Shown: positions 31,984 to 43,199 of the stretch, in pieces | Position numbering within the stretch: the first letter of the stretch is position 1 | Layout of the letters: every line of letters begins with the position of its first letter | Origin: Puccinia triticina | Lineage: Eukaryota > Basidiomycota > Pucciniomycetes > Pucciniales > Pucciniaceae | NCBI RefSeq assembly: GCF_026914185.1 | Contig: NC_070565.1 | Span: forward strand, 2,666,001-2,730,000 | Length of the DNA stretch: 64,000 bases | Reading direction: 5' to 3' | Position numbers and translations under genes: made by a program | Notes under the pieces: model-generated | Told to the model about the DNA's origin: nothing | The model's database searches: none | The model's input: the letters and a program-made list of their open reading frames with translations, nothing else

Positions 31984-32810
31984 ATGGATTTGGGTCCCAG
32001 AATTCAAAGTATAATCCTCTCAACCTGTCGTGAACCGCAAAACACGCTCACATTTCAGCAGCAACTTACAATCTACTCACGCAACAGTTCAAAAAGAAAA
32101 AAAATGCAACCACTGTCGACACCAAAAGAACGAGCACCGAGTGAAGATGAACGAGGAGAAGGGCGCGAAAGACCGAGACAAGGAAGTGCGCGTGCGTGTG
32201 TATGTGGACGAAAGAAACTGAATGCTCAAGACGGGAAGGTAAGACTGTGTGTGTGGCAAAAACGAGCATCGCTGGCGGAGAGAGGTGGATACAATACATA
32301 GCGGAAGAAAAGCAAGCCTCGAAAGAAAAAGACAGGGCGCGGGAGGGGGTACAACACTGTGAGGAGGAAGCCGGAACTCCGAGGGTCTCAGCTCTCTGCA
32401 CCGATGTATAAAAAAAACAAGCCACTAGGATAGATATATTAAAGAAAGGGGGCGGTTGGGGGTAGCTCTTTCATAAGGGTGTGTCGTAGAAGTGCGTTTT
32501 TTCAAGTGGGTTTATAAAACAAATGAACATGATATGTACAGGGTCGGACAAAGCGACGGCAGAGAGGACTGTATTCGCTTGGGTTCTAGGATTTAAAAAG
32601 GAAGAAAATACCGATGGAGAAGAAACAACGAATGGATGTGACGTGGAGGGTGCGAGTGTGTATGTTGAGGGGGAGACGGTCACGGAACGACGCAGTTACC
32701 GACCTGGGGCGGCTTGGAAGCATCGGGACTAGCCGGGGCGCTCGCGAAGATCATCACCAACTAAAGAGAACCGAAAAAACGTCAATCCAAAGCGCAATTT
32801 CTTCTTCTTT
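31984..32810. other. Intergenic, 3' flank of the transporter gene
   Basis: Purine-rich on the plus strand; probably includes the transporter 3' UTR. No second gene is supported on either strand. Confidence 0.45.
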
Positions 32811-35634
32811 CTAGATTTTTTTTACAGGGAAGGGACTGACGGTTTGGTAGGAGGTGTAGACGGCCGCAAAGCAGCCGAAGAGGAAGAGACAGATGTCGAG
32901 GAATTTCTGGCGAGGCGTCTTAGCGATGGCGCGGTAATGCAGCATGGCGGCTAGCCAACCAAACACACCACCAGTAAGGATCAACGGTACAAAGATAGAG
33001 GGGAGGGGGAAAACATACGGTAGCAGAAGCAGAGAGGCACACAGGCCATGGAGCCGATGAGCGAGACGAACTTGTCCAGGTCGGCCGCGCCCATCCACGC
33101 GATCACCGCACAGCCAAAAACAGTGAGCGTGCGGAAGGAGTTCTTTTTCCACTTGACGTGGTTGGAGTACTTGCCGCTGGCCTGGAAGAGGCCGTTTTCC
33201 ATGATCCGCTGCCCTCCGCCAAACGACCCCTAAGGATCAGCGAGCCTGTTCTACTTTCGATGGAGGGGGGTAACAGAGAGAGAGGGCGTACGACGGCAGG
33301 GAAGAGCTGCAGGGGCGTCGAGAGCATGATGGCCATCGAGTACAGGAACTGGACCGCATTCACGAACCGGTTGTCTTGGGGGAGATTGAGCAAGACGACC
33401 GACTGGACGTCTGGTCCAAAGGCCGCATATCCCCATGCGCCCGCACTCGCAAAGAGCACCGTCAGTGCAAGCATCACTCCGGCCAGGACTGCGGGGAACT
33501 TCTGGGGCTCTTTCATGCTCTCGGTGATCGGAATGATCTACATGTATATCGTCAGTACCAGCAAGGAGAAAAGACTGGAGAGGACAGGGTGGGGGGACTC
33601 AACTAGACCGATTCCTTCGAACGTGAACACGGCCGTGCCGATCAACAGCGGGAAGCTTTCCTGGTTGAACATGACGATAGGCGCAACGCCCTTAGTGAAG
33701 ATCGAATGGAGCTCGAAGCCGAAGACGTAGAGCAGGCCGACGAGGATGAAGGCGTCGGCGACCAAGGCCGTGCCCGACAGCTTCTGGATGTTCCGGATCA
33801 TCGCCAACGGAAGATACACCACCACTTGGCCAAAGATCAACACCCAGATCGGAACATAACTCCGACAGTCCGTCACCGCTAATACAAACGCTTGCAGGTT
33901 CTGCGCTATGAATATCGTGTAGGCTGCCACAAATCCGATCTGCGAAATCACTAGTGAAAACAGAATCGTTCGACGACACCATGGGCCATACAGAATCCCT
34001 CCAATCTCTGCAAGAAAACCAACCGAAGAAAAAGAAGCCCTCATCAAGAGTGGTTCACAGAGAGAGAAAGAGAAGGACTGACCGCCGAATCCGCCGGGGA
34101 TTTGCAAGCGAGTTTCGACGAGGAGGACGAAAGCGTAGAGGGAGACGATGGAGATGAGGACGAGGGTGAGTATGGAGAAGAGGAGGCCGCCGTTGGCGAA
34201 GGCTTTAGCGAGGAAGAGGACGCCGGTGCCGACGAGGGATTTGAGGAGCATGAAGACGGCCTGGGTGACGCTCGCGTCGCCGTTGCTGCCGTCCTGGAAG
34301 CCGGGATACCTGCTCGAGGGGCCCGCTTTCGACTTCTTCTTCTTCGACCCTGCACCTCCTCCTCCTCTCCGAGTCGCTCGGCCCCCCGGTCGCCCTAGCA
34401 AGTTGCTCTGCTCTCCCTCCTCCTCTTCTTCTTCATCATCCTCCTCGTCTTCGAGCGACGATGATGAGCCCTCCTCTAGCGTCGTCACCCGCCGCAAGGC
34501 CCGGAACGCCGCCTCTTCTCCCTCGTCAATTTCCTCGAGATCTTCGCCGCCAAAATGGCCATAGAGCGACAGGAAATCGATAAAGCTGGGCCATCATCAA
34601 CAGACAATGTCAGGAATCTGATTGCTAGCTGAACACACAAAAGAGAGGGGACTGTACCTCTTGGTGAACCGTCTCCCGTCGCTCGGCTCGTACGGCTTCC
34701 CGATGGCAGCCCGTTTCTGGTGCAAGAAGGCCCGCCTGAATCCGCCGGGCTGCATGATGTCTTTGTAGACGAGGTTGGGCGAGTCGTCAGCGGGATGATC
34801 GAGGGCAGCCGGATTGGAGGAGAAGCCGACGCCGATTTCCGAGGGCCGGAGGCTTCCGGACATGGAGACGGAGCGGGTGCGGTTGAGTGCGAGGCTATTG
34901 AAGCGGGGGTCGCTGGGGAGCTGGCTCGTGCTGGGCATCTGCTGCTGCTGCCGGTTGGCCCACTTGTAGACGGCATGGTGGATGTCCCCGCCTTGGAGAT
35001 GGAACGGGGTGGGGTAGGCGTCGTCGTCGTTGAGGAGCAGGGAGGCCTGGTCGGTGGCAGCGATGGTGGAGCGATGGTCAGGGGAGCCCGCGGAGGTCTG
35101 GGAGGTGCTGCGGATCGAGCCGGGCCTGAGCTGGGAGCCGCTCGCGGGGTCCTCCTGCACCCGACGGGCGGCCTCCTGCTCGTCCTTGGTCATCAGATGG
35201 CGGCGGACGATCTGCGCCTTCTGCTGGTCGGTGAGGTCTTCGATGAGCGACTCTCGATGCGAGTTGCCGGGCTGCTGCTGGTCGATCGAGGGCGAGGGGG
35301 GGAACCGGGAGATGGACTTGAACGAGGAGGATGTGAAGGGGACATGGGGCGCGCTGAACGAGGAGTTCCTGGTGAGCTGCTGGAGGTCGTGGATATTCCG
35401 GTGGCTGTTGCTGCTGCTGTTGGTCCTGTTGTGGCTGGCGAGGGGGGATGCTGATGAGAATGAGTTTCTGGTGTTCTCGGTGTTGCTGGCTGCGGGGGGG
35501 ATGTTCTGGATGGGTGGGGTTGCGCCTGCTTGGTGGTAGGACTGGCGGAGGTCGGCGAGCTGGCTGGAGAGGTTCGACTGGTGTGTGTTGGATGGTCTCC
35601 TGCTGGCTGGGTCGCTGTTGCTGTTTGCGGCCAT
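32811..35634 (-). CDS. Vacuolar amino-acid transporter, AVT3/AVT4-like, 819 aa
   Basis: Six exons (35634-34658, 34585-34083, 34007-33604, 33537-33292, 33208-33019, 32950-32811) total 2460 nt and close in frame, with introns of 66-83 bp. A long Ser/Gln/Pro-rich N-terminus (about 1-420) precedes SFIDFLSLYGHFGGEDLEE and an acidic stretch, as in fungal AVT3-type proteins. The AAAP-family membrane domain starts near 430: SVTQAVFMLLKSLVGTGVLF, EIGGILYGP, FGQVVVYLPLAMIRN, FTFEGIGL then IIPITESMKEP, TPLQLFPAV then RIMENGLF, VPLCFCYP then AMLHYRA, ending DICLFLFGCFAAVYTSYQT. Family members move amino acids out of the vacuole and the AVT3 group signals nutrient state; substrate here is unknown. The intron joins restore family-typical sequence each time, which supports the model. 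Confidence 0.9.
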
Positions 35635-35869
35635 CTGATCGTCCTTGTCCGTGGTCGTTGGTGGTCGTCGTTTCGGTGGGTTGCTGAGTTCAAGAATCTC
35701 GGCCAGCGAGGGATGTCGCCGAAGCTGTCACAGGCTCACCAAATGTCACACCAATGTAAACCTGGCCACCAGAAGTGAACCTGGGGGGAACCTCATCCAC
35801 CAGAAATCTATCCTTCCTGCCATCAATTTATACATACCAGCAATGATGGGCCAGCTACACTAACATTGG
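35635..35869. other. Promoter region of the transporter gene
   Basis: Upstream of the ATG at 35634 on the minus strand. No clear TATA box; a short TGTCACACCAATGT motif at 35745-35758 resembles the small palindrome ends elsewhere in the window. Confidence 0.35.
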
Positions 35870-36362
35870 CGCAGTGTTAGCTTTTTTATGCTACACTCAG
35901 GCAGACTCAGTCTAAAAACCAGAGCAGAATAGTCTGACTATTTCCACTGTCTCCTTGGTGCGAGTGGAGACTGTTGCATTCTTTTGAAGCACAGTTGGCA
36001 GCCAGCTTTTCCAAGTTGTGCATTTATGGTGTTCAAAGTTGGTTTGCATAATTTTATGCATGCATAAATCATAAAATCATGAAATCTTTTTTGCAGGGGA
36101 TATGACTGTCTGATTATGTAATACAAAATTTCCTCACCAAAATGTTTTTATGATTTTATGATTTATGCATGCATAAAATCATGCAAACCAACTTTGAACA
36201 CCATAATTGCCCAGGTCCATCATCAGACTTCAAGTCCTAGACCTTCTTCTTCCTAATCCTCTCTTTCTCCTTGTGTATTTCTTTATCCCAAGAAATACTA
36301 GAGTAGATTCCCCCTTTTTTTATCCTTGTTTCCTGCTGCCACTTTGGAGGCACAGGCTCACA
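35870..36362. mobile_element. Single-arm relic of the foldback element with a MITE inside
   Basis: Matches the terminal part of the 3756-6158 element in direct orientation with its right arm: AGAGCAGA, GAGTGGAGACTGTTGCA, AGCCAGCTTTTCCA, TTTATCCCAAGAAAT and the end CACAGGCTCACA at 36351-36362. A MITE (36025-36206) is inserted in the middle. Only one arm is present. Confidence 0.7.
36025..36206. mobile_element. MITE, family A, full copy
   Basis: Inverted ends TATGGTGTTCAAAGTTGG and CCAACTTTGAACACCATA with arms rich in ATGCATGCATAAATCAT; TA at both edges. A partial copy is at 41762-41875 in the other orientation. Confidence 0.8.
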
Positions 36363-36835
36363 GTATCTGTGCCAGTCTCCCCCCATACTATGGGGGGATA
36401 TGAATCAATTGTTGGGAGAAGACTGTCCTTATGTTTGATACCCAAGTATTCACCATTGGTGTTCTCTTGGATCAAGACATTGTTGACTGTGTTGTAAGTG
36501 GTTTTAAAACCAAAAATTGACCAACAGGGGCTGAATTTAGCAAAGAGTTTGAACGTACAACAGAGGGTGAGGTTGAGGAACATGGGGTTCATTCTAATGG
36601 GGGTAGCAAGGGGCCCCTTGAGGATGATGGTATTCTGGTGGATTGTATCAATCACACCCTGGCCAGGGATTGTCAAGCGGGAATCAACAATGATTGGGGT
36701 GACATTGCGCTCCTCCCATGTTATTTGCACCTTGGCAGTCAAGTAGATTTCCTTGAAGGACTCTGAGATCTCCTGGCCAATGCTATTGCTGGGTATCAGC
36801 GTGACCTTGTAGGTCTCAGGTCTGATTGGGAAGCT
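36363..36835 (-). pseudogene. Hypothetical protein fragment
   Basis: A minus-strand frame open from about 36835 to 36320. It reads SFPIRPETYKVTLIPSNSIG, ESFKEIYLTAKVQITWEERN, IVDSRLTIPGQGVIDTIHQN and TPIRMNPMFLNLTLCCTFK. Beta-rich, looks like genuine coding sequence, perhaps a lumenal or surface domain, but I cannot name the family. It runs directly into the repeat end at 36362 and lacks an upstream start, so it is truncated. Confidence 0.4.
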
Positions 36836-37789
36836 TTAAGCCTTTAAAAAAGATGATGCCTTCTGTCCGCAACCAACCAAAAAATTCAATCATCTCACAA
36901 ATCTGAGAAAAGAAGAAAAAAAGTACTGCTGGTACCCGCTACTCTAGGTGGTGCTGGGTGCAGTGCTTGGTCCCTGTTTTGGAAAGAAACAGAGGAAGTA
37001 CCCAAGTCCAAACAGTTCTTCTCTACTCTCACCTGCTGTGTTGCTGGTTGTCAAGACTCAGGGCTTGCCCCAGATCAAAGGAAGGACAAGGAGCAAAACC
37101 CTAACACCGCAAAAGTACATGCATATGCATGTGACTCCTAGACAGCTGGAGTAAGCAAAAGCTGAAACTCTGTTAATCTCATCACAGCCACGTCTACACC
37201 TGACAAAGAGCCCAAGCAAAGCACAACACCAAAAAGGTAAGCAGTGTGCTCTGGGATAGCCTCAAGCCAAGGGGTACAAAGCTGACAAAAAAGCAGAATC
37301 TTCTTGACACAGCAAGCACACACCTGATGCTGCACCAGACCAAATCAGTTCCAGCCTCATCAACAGGATCTCCACCTCAAAGGTTGACCAGAGAAGTCCT
37401 GGAACACTTGCAACTTGCATTGGTGGGCCTTAAAGCACCAAGCCCAAACAAGCACATTTAAGAGATTGAAGTCATTTTCTCAGCTTCCTCTTGGGAAGAT
37501 TAGGCACTGACACAAATATCCAGTTTCTATCTCTAGACACTTGGGTCCTATCCACATGCGCGCACAATCTTGTGGCTCAAGCTGCCTAGCAGCCCAAAAG
37601 TTTCTTTTTATCTCAACTACCAGAGTTGGCAAAAGTTCTGCTCTTGGGTATATTTGTTGTTTTCTTTCTCTATGTCTCTGAATATGTCAGATTGCCTACA
37701 TTTCTAACCTCAAGTAATATTATTTTATTATTGTGAAATTTTTACTGGTCTCTGTGTTAATGTCACCATCACCAGGCACAGACTTGCCC
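36836..37789. other. Intergenic, nothing recognised
   Basis: Low-information sequence with short frames only. No splice-closed gene, repeat border or RNA gene could be supported. Confidence 0.4.
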
Positions 37790-38642
37790 TGGCATACAAT
37801 GTCAGCCTTAGAGTCAGTGTAGCTGACCTCAAGACTGCCTTTTCTACCTTTTTACATATGAATTGCCTCATATCTTTTTCATCTTGAGAGATATCCTTGT
37901 TTTGACTTCATATTTGGTCTCCCCATGTAATTTCAACTCTAGTTACAACTGACCATTCCTTTGTAACTCTACTCCTTCCCTGAGTTCTTGAGTTGTGACG
38001 CGCATGCACAGTTGTGACGTGTAAGCGCTACCAGGCGCGCCAAACCACATGTACATATGTAATTACATAAGCAAGCTGTGAAAATTTTTGAAGTCAGGAT
38101 CCCCCTTGCCTGAGCAGGATCTACAGACTTCAGCACACCAGAACCACACCCCAGATAACCCAGGATCACCACCAAAGAGATTACCACGCTCCCAGTATAC
38201 CTTCCCTCACAGAGGCGCCTAGGATATTGACAGTAAGTAAACTCTTTCACTGAACCTTGCTTATCCAGAGTGAAATTCTGTTGCTCTTGATTGCCTCTTC
38301 ATTTCTTTGACTCTTTCAATCATCAAAGATCAAAAGGTTGTCTCTGATTAAGATCTATAAAATCAGAGCAGAGTAGTAACCCTACTTCTGAATCCCACCA
38401 ACGTTTCCTTGTTGTGAGTGGAGGCTGTTGCACTCTCTTGGCCTTGCACAGCTGGCATCCAACTTTTCCAGGTTGAGAATAGCCCAGATCAATAATTAAA
38501 AGACTTAAAGTCTAGGCCTGATCTTCTCTCTTTCTCTCTTTCTTTCTCTCCTTCTGTTTGTATTTCTTTATCCCAAGAAATCCAACCAGATTCCCCCCTT
38601 TTTTCTTGTGTCCTGTAGTCACATAAGAGACTCAGGCTCACA
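37790..38642. mobile_element. Right-arm copy of the foldback element
   Basis: Closely follows the right arm of the 3756-6158 element: TTGAGAGATATCCTTGTTTTG, GCGCGCCAAACCACATGTAC, CACCAGAACCACACCCCAGAT, CGCCTAGGATATTGACAGTA and the end AGACTCAGGCTCACA at 38628-38642. No opposing arm is nearby, so this is a half element. Confidence 0.8.
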
Positions 38643-38720
38643 CACAATGTGGACTCTGTCTTCCTTTTCAGGGGTAACAATCAGACTTTCCCAGTTGCAG
38701 GCTGTCTTAACAAAGAATAA

Positions 38721-38947
38721 TAGGGGGAATCAAAGTTGGCCATGCAGGACTTGCATGCACTTTTTCAAGTTGGTGTTCAAGGCTTTTGTTGAACACCAAA
38801 TTTCAAGAAAACATTCAAACAGGCTTAGGGGGTGTAGTACTAGTGTGGCTTGCATGCACTTTTGCAACTTGGTGTTCAAGAATGAACTTGAACACCAACT
38901 TGCAAAAGTGCATGCAAGTCGCATGTGGCCAACTTTGAGACCCCCTA
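38721..38947. mobile_element. MITE with CTTGCATGCAC/GTGCATGCAAG arms
   Basis: Ends TAGGGGGAATCAAAGTTGG and CCAACTTTGAGACCCCCTA. The interior has two smaller palindromes built on TTGGTGTTCAAG/GAACACCAA. Non-coding, about 225 bp, TA-type ends like families B and C. Confidence 0.65.
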
Positions 38948-39126
38948 ATATGTGATTTGGCTAGGATTTATGAACATCTGACCTAGAAAGATGCTATAAC
39001 GCAGTTTGTCTCACATATGAATCATGAACAAGGTAACAAAGAAATTCTTATTGAGCAACACTGACAGGAAGAAAAAATTAATTTCTAGGATACTAAGAAG
39101 AAAGAGTCAATAATTTGATTGAGGAA

Positions 39127-40911
39127 TCAAAGATGGTGGGTCTGGATGATTTTTTGGGCTTGTTTTGTCAAACCTTCAATTCCATAGAAAAAGATGTTGT
39201 TGATAAATCTCTTCAAATTATTGTGCAGTTTGCTGTCATTTGCATTCTTGGATTTCAACCAAAGTGTTGGATTTTCTGCTTCCAACCAGATTTCAATCAA
39301 ATGCCATACCATTGTTTGGTCTTTATATTCTCTGACATGGACTGGAATTGGACCCAATTTCTCTGTCCATATTTTTCTGACTTCTTTGAATTCCCTAGGG
39401 CTTTCAAGGTATTGTGAGAATTCTTGAATGCATTTCAAAGCATTTGCCATTTCTGTACAATAGTCCAGGATCTCTTCTGCTTTTTGGGCTTTCTTTGTAG
39501 GAAGAATTGCAATGAAAATCTCAACATAAATGAAGAACATTGGGATCACACAACGATGGCCAAAGAAATAGCTGTTTTCTAGATCAATATTTGCTGTTTG
39601 TTTCCAATATTGGTACCATGTACCTAGTACAGTGGAAAATTTTTCAATTGTGGGTAGCATCATGTCTGGAGATATGTCTAATTGGTGCTGGCGTGTCAGA
39701 GTATGAAGGGCTCCAACAAGTTTTTCTTCTTGCAAAAAGTCCCCTTGTATGGGTTTTGGGAGATTTTTCAGTTTTCTCCTTAGGTATGATATGTTGTTAC
39801 ATTGAATTGAAAGTGAGGGAATCTTGATCAATTTGATATTGAAAATATCCAGGTCAAAGTTTAATCTTGCAGGATTAGTCATTCTGGTTTCTCGAGAATG
39901 ATTTTCGAGGTGCATTGAGCTTTTAACTTCACCTTGCATGTTTCCAAGATGTCTTCCTGTTCTTTGCAAATTGGTTAGGACTTCTGGTGTATTTTTTAAC
40001 AATTCCAATTGCCGTGATGTTTGTAATTTGACTGGAATATCATTTTGAATATTAGTGACGGAACGGTGTTCAGAAATTCCATCATGAGCAACAGGTTGTA
40101 AGTGTGATGAAAATTGCAATGGTTTGGTGTTCATTTTTGAATTAACCCCGGCGGCGGGGCGAGGATACTGTGCAACTGGTTTGATTACTGAAGGCATTGC
40201 CCTGAACTGTGGTTGGTAAGGTTCAATGGTTTCAAACGGCGCATTATTTCTCAGATTGCAAGCTTTGCTGACTGCCTTTCTTTCGGGCTCGGGTATTACA
40301 GAGGCGATTTTACGAGTGACTGAAGAGGTTCCGTGATCTTGGCCAATCCTAGACACGAAGTCTTGAGCTGTATAAATTTCTTCAGGTCGGAGGGGCTCTA
40401 ATCTTGATTGGATGGAAACATGTCCCGAGGACTTCAGGAACGAGCCATATGGTTTTGATTTTGATTCATCGCCTGGTCTTGCGGCCGGATGACTCTGGTT
40501 TCCCGACCCATCTATTTGTGGCCTGGTCCTTTTCTCCAGCTGAACGTTGCTAGCCATCTGGCTTTCAGAATGAGAATTGGCTAGTGATAGATCTAAGAAA
40601 CCGTTTCTGTGATGACTTTCTGAAGCTTCGACATGGTCTTTGGGATAGTAAATTTTGAAACCCTCATTGGTTTTGAGTGATTTTCCGCGTCCACTTGATT
40701 GCGTGGAAAGAGACATGAAATCGTACTCTTGTGGCTTGATGTATCCATCGGCGGGTTCGGGATGGATCTGATCATCATATGAATTCAACTTTAAGGACAA
40801 ATCTATTGGGGGATCCAAAACCTTTCTGACCGCATACTGAAGTTGATCAGTCGCCCTGGTGGGAGTAACGGTGACCGCAAAACCAAGAAAGAAACACTGG
40901 TTCCATTTCAT
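39127..40911 (-). CDS. Large secreted protein, three-member family, member 2
   Basis: 594 aa from MKWNQCFFLGFAVTVTPTRA, a signal-like N-terminus shared with member 3. The conserved N-block reads DQLQYAVRKVLDPPIDLSLK then YDFMSLSTQSSGRGKSLKTN. The middle is Ser/Pro-rich with patches shared with member 3 (NNAPFETIEPYQPQF, EPLRPEEIYTAQDF). The C-terminal domain from about residue 375 has RLNFDLDIFNI, WYQYWKQTANIDL, YVEIFIAILPTKKAQKAEEI, MVWHLIEIWLEAE and a terminal KRFINNIFFYGIEGLTKQAQ. Single exon. The frame extends 84 codons upstream to 41163; I prefer the MKW start because it aligns across members and gives a signal. The 5' flank also resembles member 3. Function unknown. Confidence 0.75.
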   Translation of the reverse strand: MKWNQCFFLGFAVTVTPTRATDQLQYAVRKVLDPPIDLSLKLNSYDDQIHPEPADGYIKPQEYDFMSLSTQSSGRGKSLKTNEGFKIYYPKDHVEASESHHRNGFLDLSLANSHSESQMASNVQLEKRTRPQIDGSGNQSHPAARPGDESKSKPYGSFLKSSGHVSIQSRLEPLRPEEIYTAQDFVSRIGQDHGTSSVTRKIASVIPEPERKAVSKACNLRNNAPFETIEPYQPQFRAMPSVIKPVAQYPRPAAGVNSKMNTKPLQFSSHLQPVAHDGISEHRSVTNIQNDIPVKLQTSRQLELLKNTPEVLTNLQRTGRHLGNMQGEVKSSMHLENHSRETRMTNPARLNFDLDIFNIKLIKIPSLSIQCNNISYLRRKLKNLPKPIQGDFLQEEKLVGALHTLTRQHQLDISPDMMLPTIEKFSTVLGTWYQYWKQTANIDLENSYFFGHRCVIPMFFIYVEIFIAILPTKKAQKAEEILDYCTEMANALKCIQEFSQYLESPREFKEVRKIWTEKLGPIPVHVREYKDQTMVWHLIEIWLEAENPTLWLKSKNANDSKLHNNLKRFINNIFFYGIEGLTKQAQKIIQTHHL

Positions 40912-41163
40912 GGCCGTTGAGCTTAATGATTTCAAACACACGGCTCTGAAGTTGCGCTCGCCAATGGGATTCAGTGGATTTATAAGCCGAAATGAAAAAT
41001 TTAGGTTGATTTGAGTACCAGAATTTAGAAACGTCCCTAAGAAGTGGGCGAAATCACGATCACTTGTAATACAACGAAAAACATTTGCCCTATCTGCCCA
41101 CCCCAGAAATATCATTTGGCTATCTCCAACAGGTTTCTTGAAACACTCGGGATTCCGTTTCAT

Positions 41164-41744
41164 CTGCCTGGCTTGACCAAGTTTCCATATGGAACATGTC
41201 TCTTGAACGCTCCGACATACATATGTAGGCCGTTTGGCCCGCGAGACTTCCCGTCGGCATTTAGAGAGCTCTAGATGCCCCTCTAACTCCTAAATCAAGA
41301 GACCTACCAAAACCACAAACAGCACACATGAAAGCAACAAACTACAGGCTTAGGAAGGCATTTTTCTCTTTCCTGAAAATTAAGAGTTTGGTTGTGAAAA
41401 TTGAGATCTGGGAGGCTCCCAGACTCGACGGGAAGTCCTCCAAATTTTTGTAGTTTAATAGTTGATACAGACTGTAGTATACTACCTATACCGGCCGAGG
41501 AGAAATACATATTTCCTCTAACCGACCGACCCGCCGAGGAAGAATCCTCATCGATCGGTTTGTGCCTGCTTGCCGAGGAGCCTTTCTCCTCGGCCAGTTG
41601 GTGCAGACCGTACCGAGCAGCAAGGGGGTTATGTAGGGTTATGTTCTTTTACCGGGAGTGCAACAGGAGCTAACGGGAGGGGGATCGGTCCACGGGGCCG
41701 GCAGGTTGTCTCCAAGCTAGCAGCAAATGCTGTATAAATGATAC
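41164..41744. other. Promoter of member 2 and a short palindrome cluster
   Basis: The first part aligns with the flank of member 3 (TTTCATCTGCC.., GGAACATGTCT). At 41480-41625 lie three inverted pairs built on GCCGAGGAG/CTCCTCGGC and GAGGAAGAATCCTC, a small array of the hairpin design seen elsewhere. Confidence 0.45.
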
Positions 41745-41748
41745 AATT

Positions 41749-42027
41749 ATGGTATTCAATTTGGTGAGGAAATTTTGCATTACATAATCAGACAGTCATA
41801 TCCCCTGCAAAAAAGATTTTATGATTTTATGATTTATGCATGCATAAAATTATGCAAACCAACTTTGAACACCATAATTGCATAAGATTTTTTTACATAA
41901 AATCATAAACTGCAATTTTGGCTGGGAGATGTCACTTTAAGTTTTATGCACGTTGACATCTCCCAGCCAAAATGGGCTTTATGATTTTATGTAAACAGTG
42001 GCATATGCAATTTTGAATACCATAAAT
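41749..42027. mobile_element. MITE X with a truncated family A MITE nested in one arm
   Basis: The outer ends TATGGTATTCAA and TTGAATACCATA pair. Inside the left arm a family A copy lacking its first ~70 bp (starts TTTGGTGAGG, ends CCAACTTTGAACACCATA) interrupts the pairing, which resumes with TTGCATAAGATTTTTTTACA. A further inner palindrome TGGCTGGGAGATGTCA/TGACATCTCCCAGCCA lies at about 41922-41965. Confidence 0.65.
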
Positions 42028-42114
42028 ACAACGCAGTATTGGGCTCTTTATTGGTGCAAGTAATCCGTCCCCCCTAACCCTTGGGTTGGGTCAGATTAGA
42101 AATGGAATTTATAA

Positions 42115-42301
42115 TTAGGGTGTTCAAAGTTGACTTGCATAAAATCATAAAATTCTAAGCTGAAAAAATATGTTGCACCCAAGCACTCAAATTAGAGCAA
42201 CATTTCTAGAATGGTACATATGAAATCATCACTTGAAAGTTTTATGATTTTATGATTTTATGCATTGAAAATTTTATGATTTCAACTTTGAACACCCTTA
42301 A
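42115..42301. mobile_element. MITE, family B, copy 2
   Basis: Ends TTAGGGTGTTCAAAGTTGA and TCAACTTTGAACACCCTTAA; the interior matches 1363-1540 (AAGCTGAAAAAATATG, AATGGTACAT). About 187 bp. Confidence 0.8.
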
Positions 42302-42324
42302 TATCACATTGTTTTTCCAATGCA

Positions 42325-42428
42325 TTAAAAATCAATAATTACGTCGCCACCTCATTTTTCCGCGCAGCATTTCCCTATGTAAGGGTCGCGGGAAAATGAG
42401 ATGCTATTGTAAATATTGATTTTAATAA
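42325..42428. repeat. About 100-bp imperfect palindrome
   Basis: ATTAAAAATCAATAATTAC pairs with GTAAATATTGATTTTAAT, and CTCATTTTTCCGCG with CGCGGGAAAATGAG. Probably a tiny foldback element at or near the 5' end of the Helitron. Confidence 0.6.
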
Positions 42429-43199
42429 AGGATGACTTTGAGAGGACGACAATAACGGCAATGCCAGTCAATACCTCTCAGTCTCTGTGGGCCAACAACC
42501 GGGGTCTGGTGCTGCTCCGCATTTATACTGTAACAAACAAAGATACACACACCAGACGCTTTCGCCAAGATGTGCTTTGTTCCCACCTCCGGTCACGTAT
42601 GAAATCACAATTCTCATCCGATACCCAAATAACAATACTAAAAGAGGCAGCTACACCCGATAGCACATGGGCTCATTTCCCTTTGCAATTGTCAAGACGA
42701 GGTAACTTTTCCTGTACGAGTATAGTCGCATACTCAATTTCCAATAGCACATAGGTGCATTTCCACTTGTCGCGAGGTTCCGGCAAACACACAAGGCGAT
42801 GCCGATTCCGCATCAGGATACCGTTCTTTTTGATTGCCAATTATATTCGTCGTTCCCCTCATTTCCTTCCATGGATCACCGTATCCGAGTCCTCTCAACG
42901 GCCAAATTACATTTCAAGGAAAGCATATCCTTTTCCGTACATGATTTTCCTATAAGACGTCGGGGCATTCTCATTTGCAAATGCTCAAGACAATTCAAAC
43001 TCCACACTGGGAATATCCTTAAAAAGCTTAACACAACGTACGTTCCTCATCCGGAATATAGTCCGTTTGCAATATCCCCCCACCATAACTGATTATCCAT
43101 TGCGCACTACTACAATTCCCAATAACGTACTTCGTTTGCCTCCTATCTTCAACGGCTATATTTCCTATTCCGACAATCGGCACATAATTCCGGGGCGAT

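Noticed and set aside
35193..35693. Thr/Pro/Ser-rich frame overlapping the transporter gene start
   Set aside because: It is an alternate frame of the transporter's low-complexity first exon.
42416..43092. Two separate small genes at the left of the Helitron
   Set aside because: They are consecutive broken frames upstream of the Rep core and show no independent start, splice or domain evidence.
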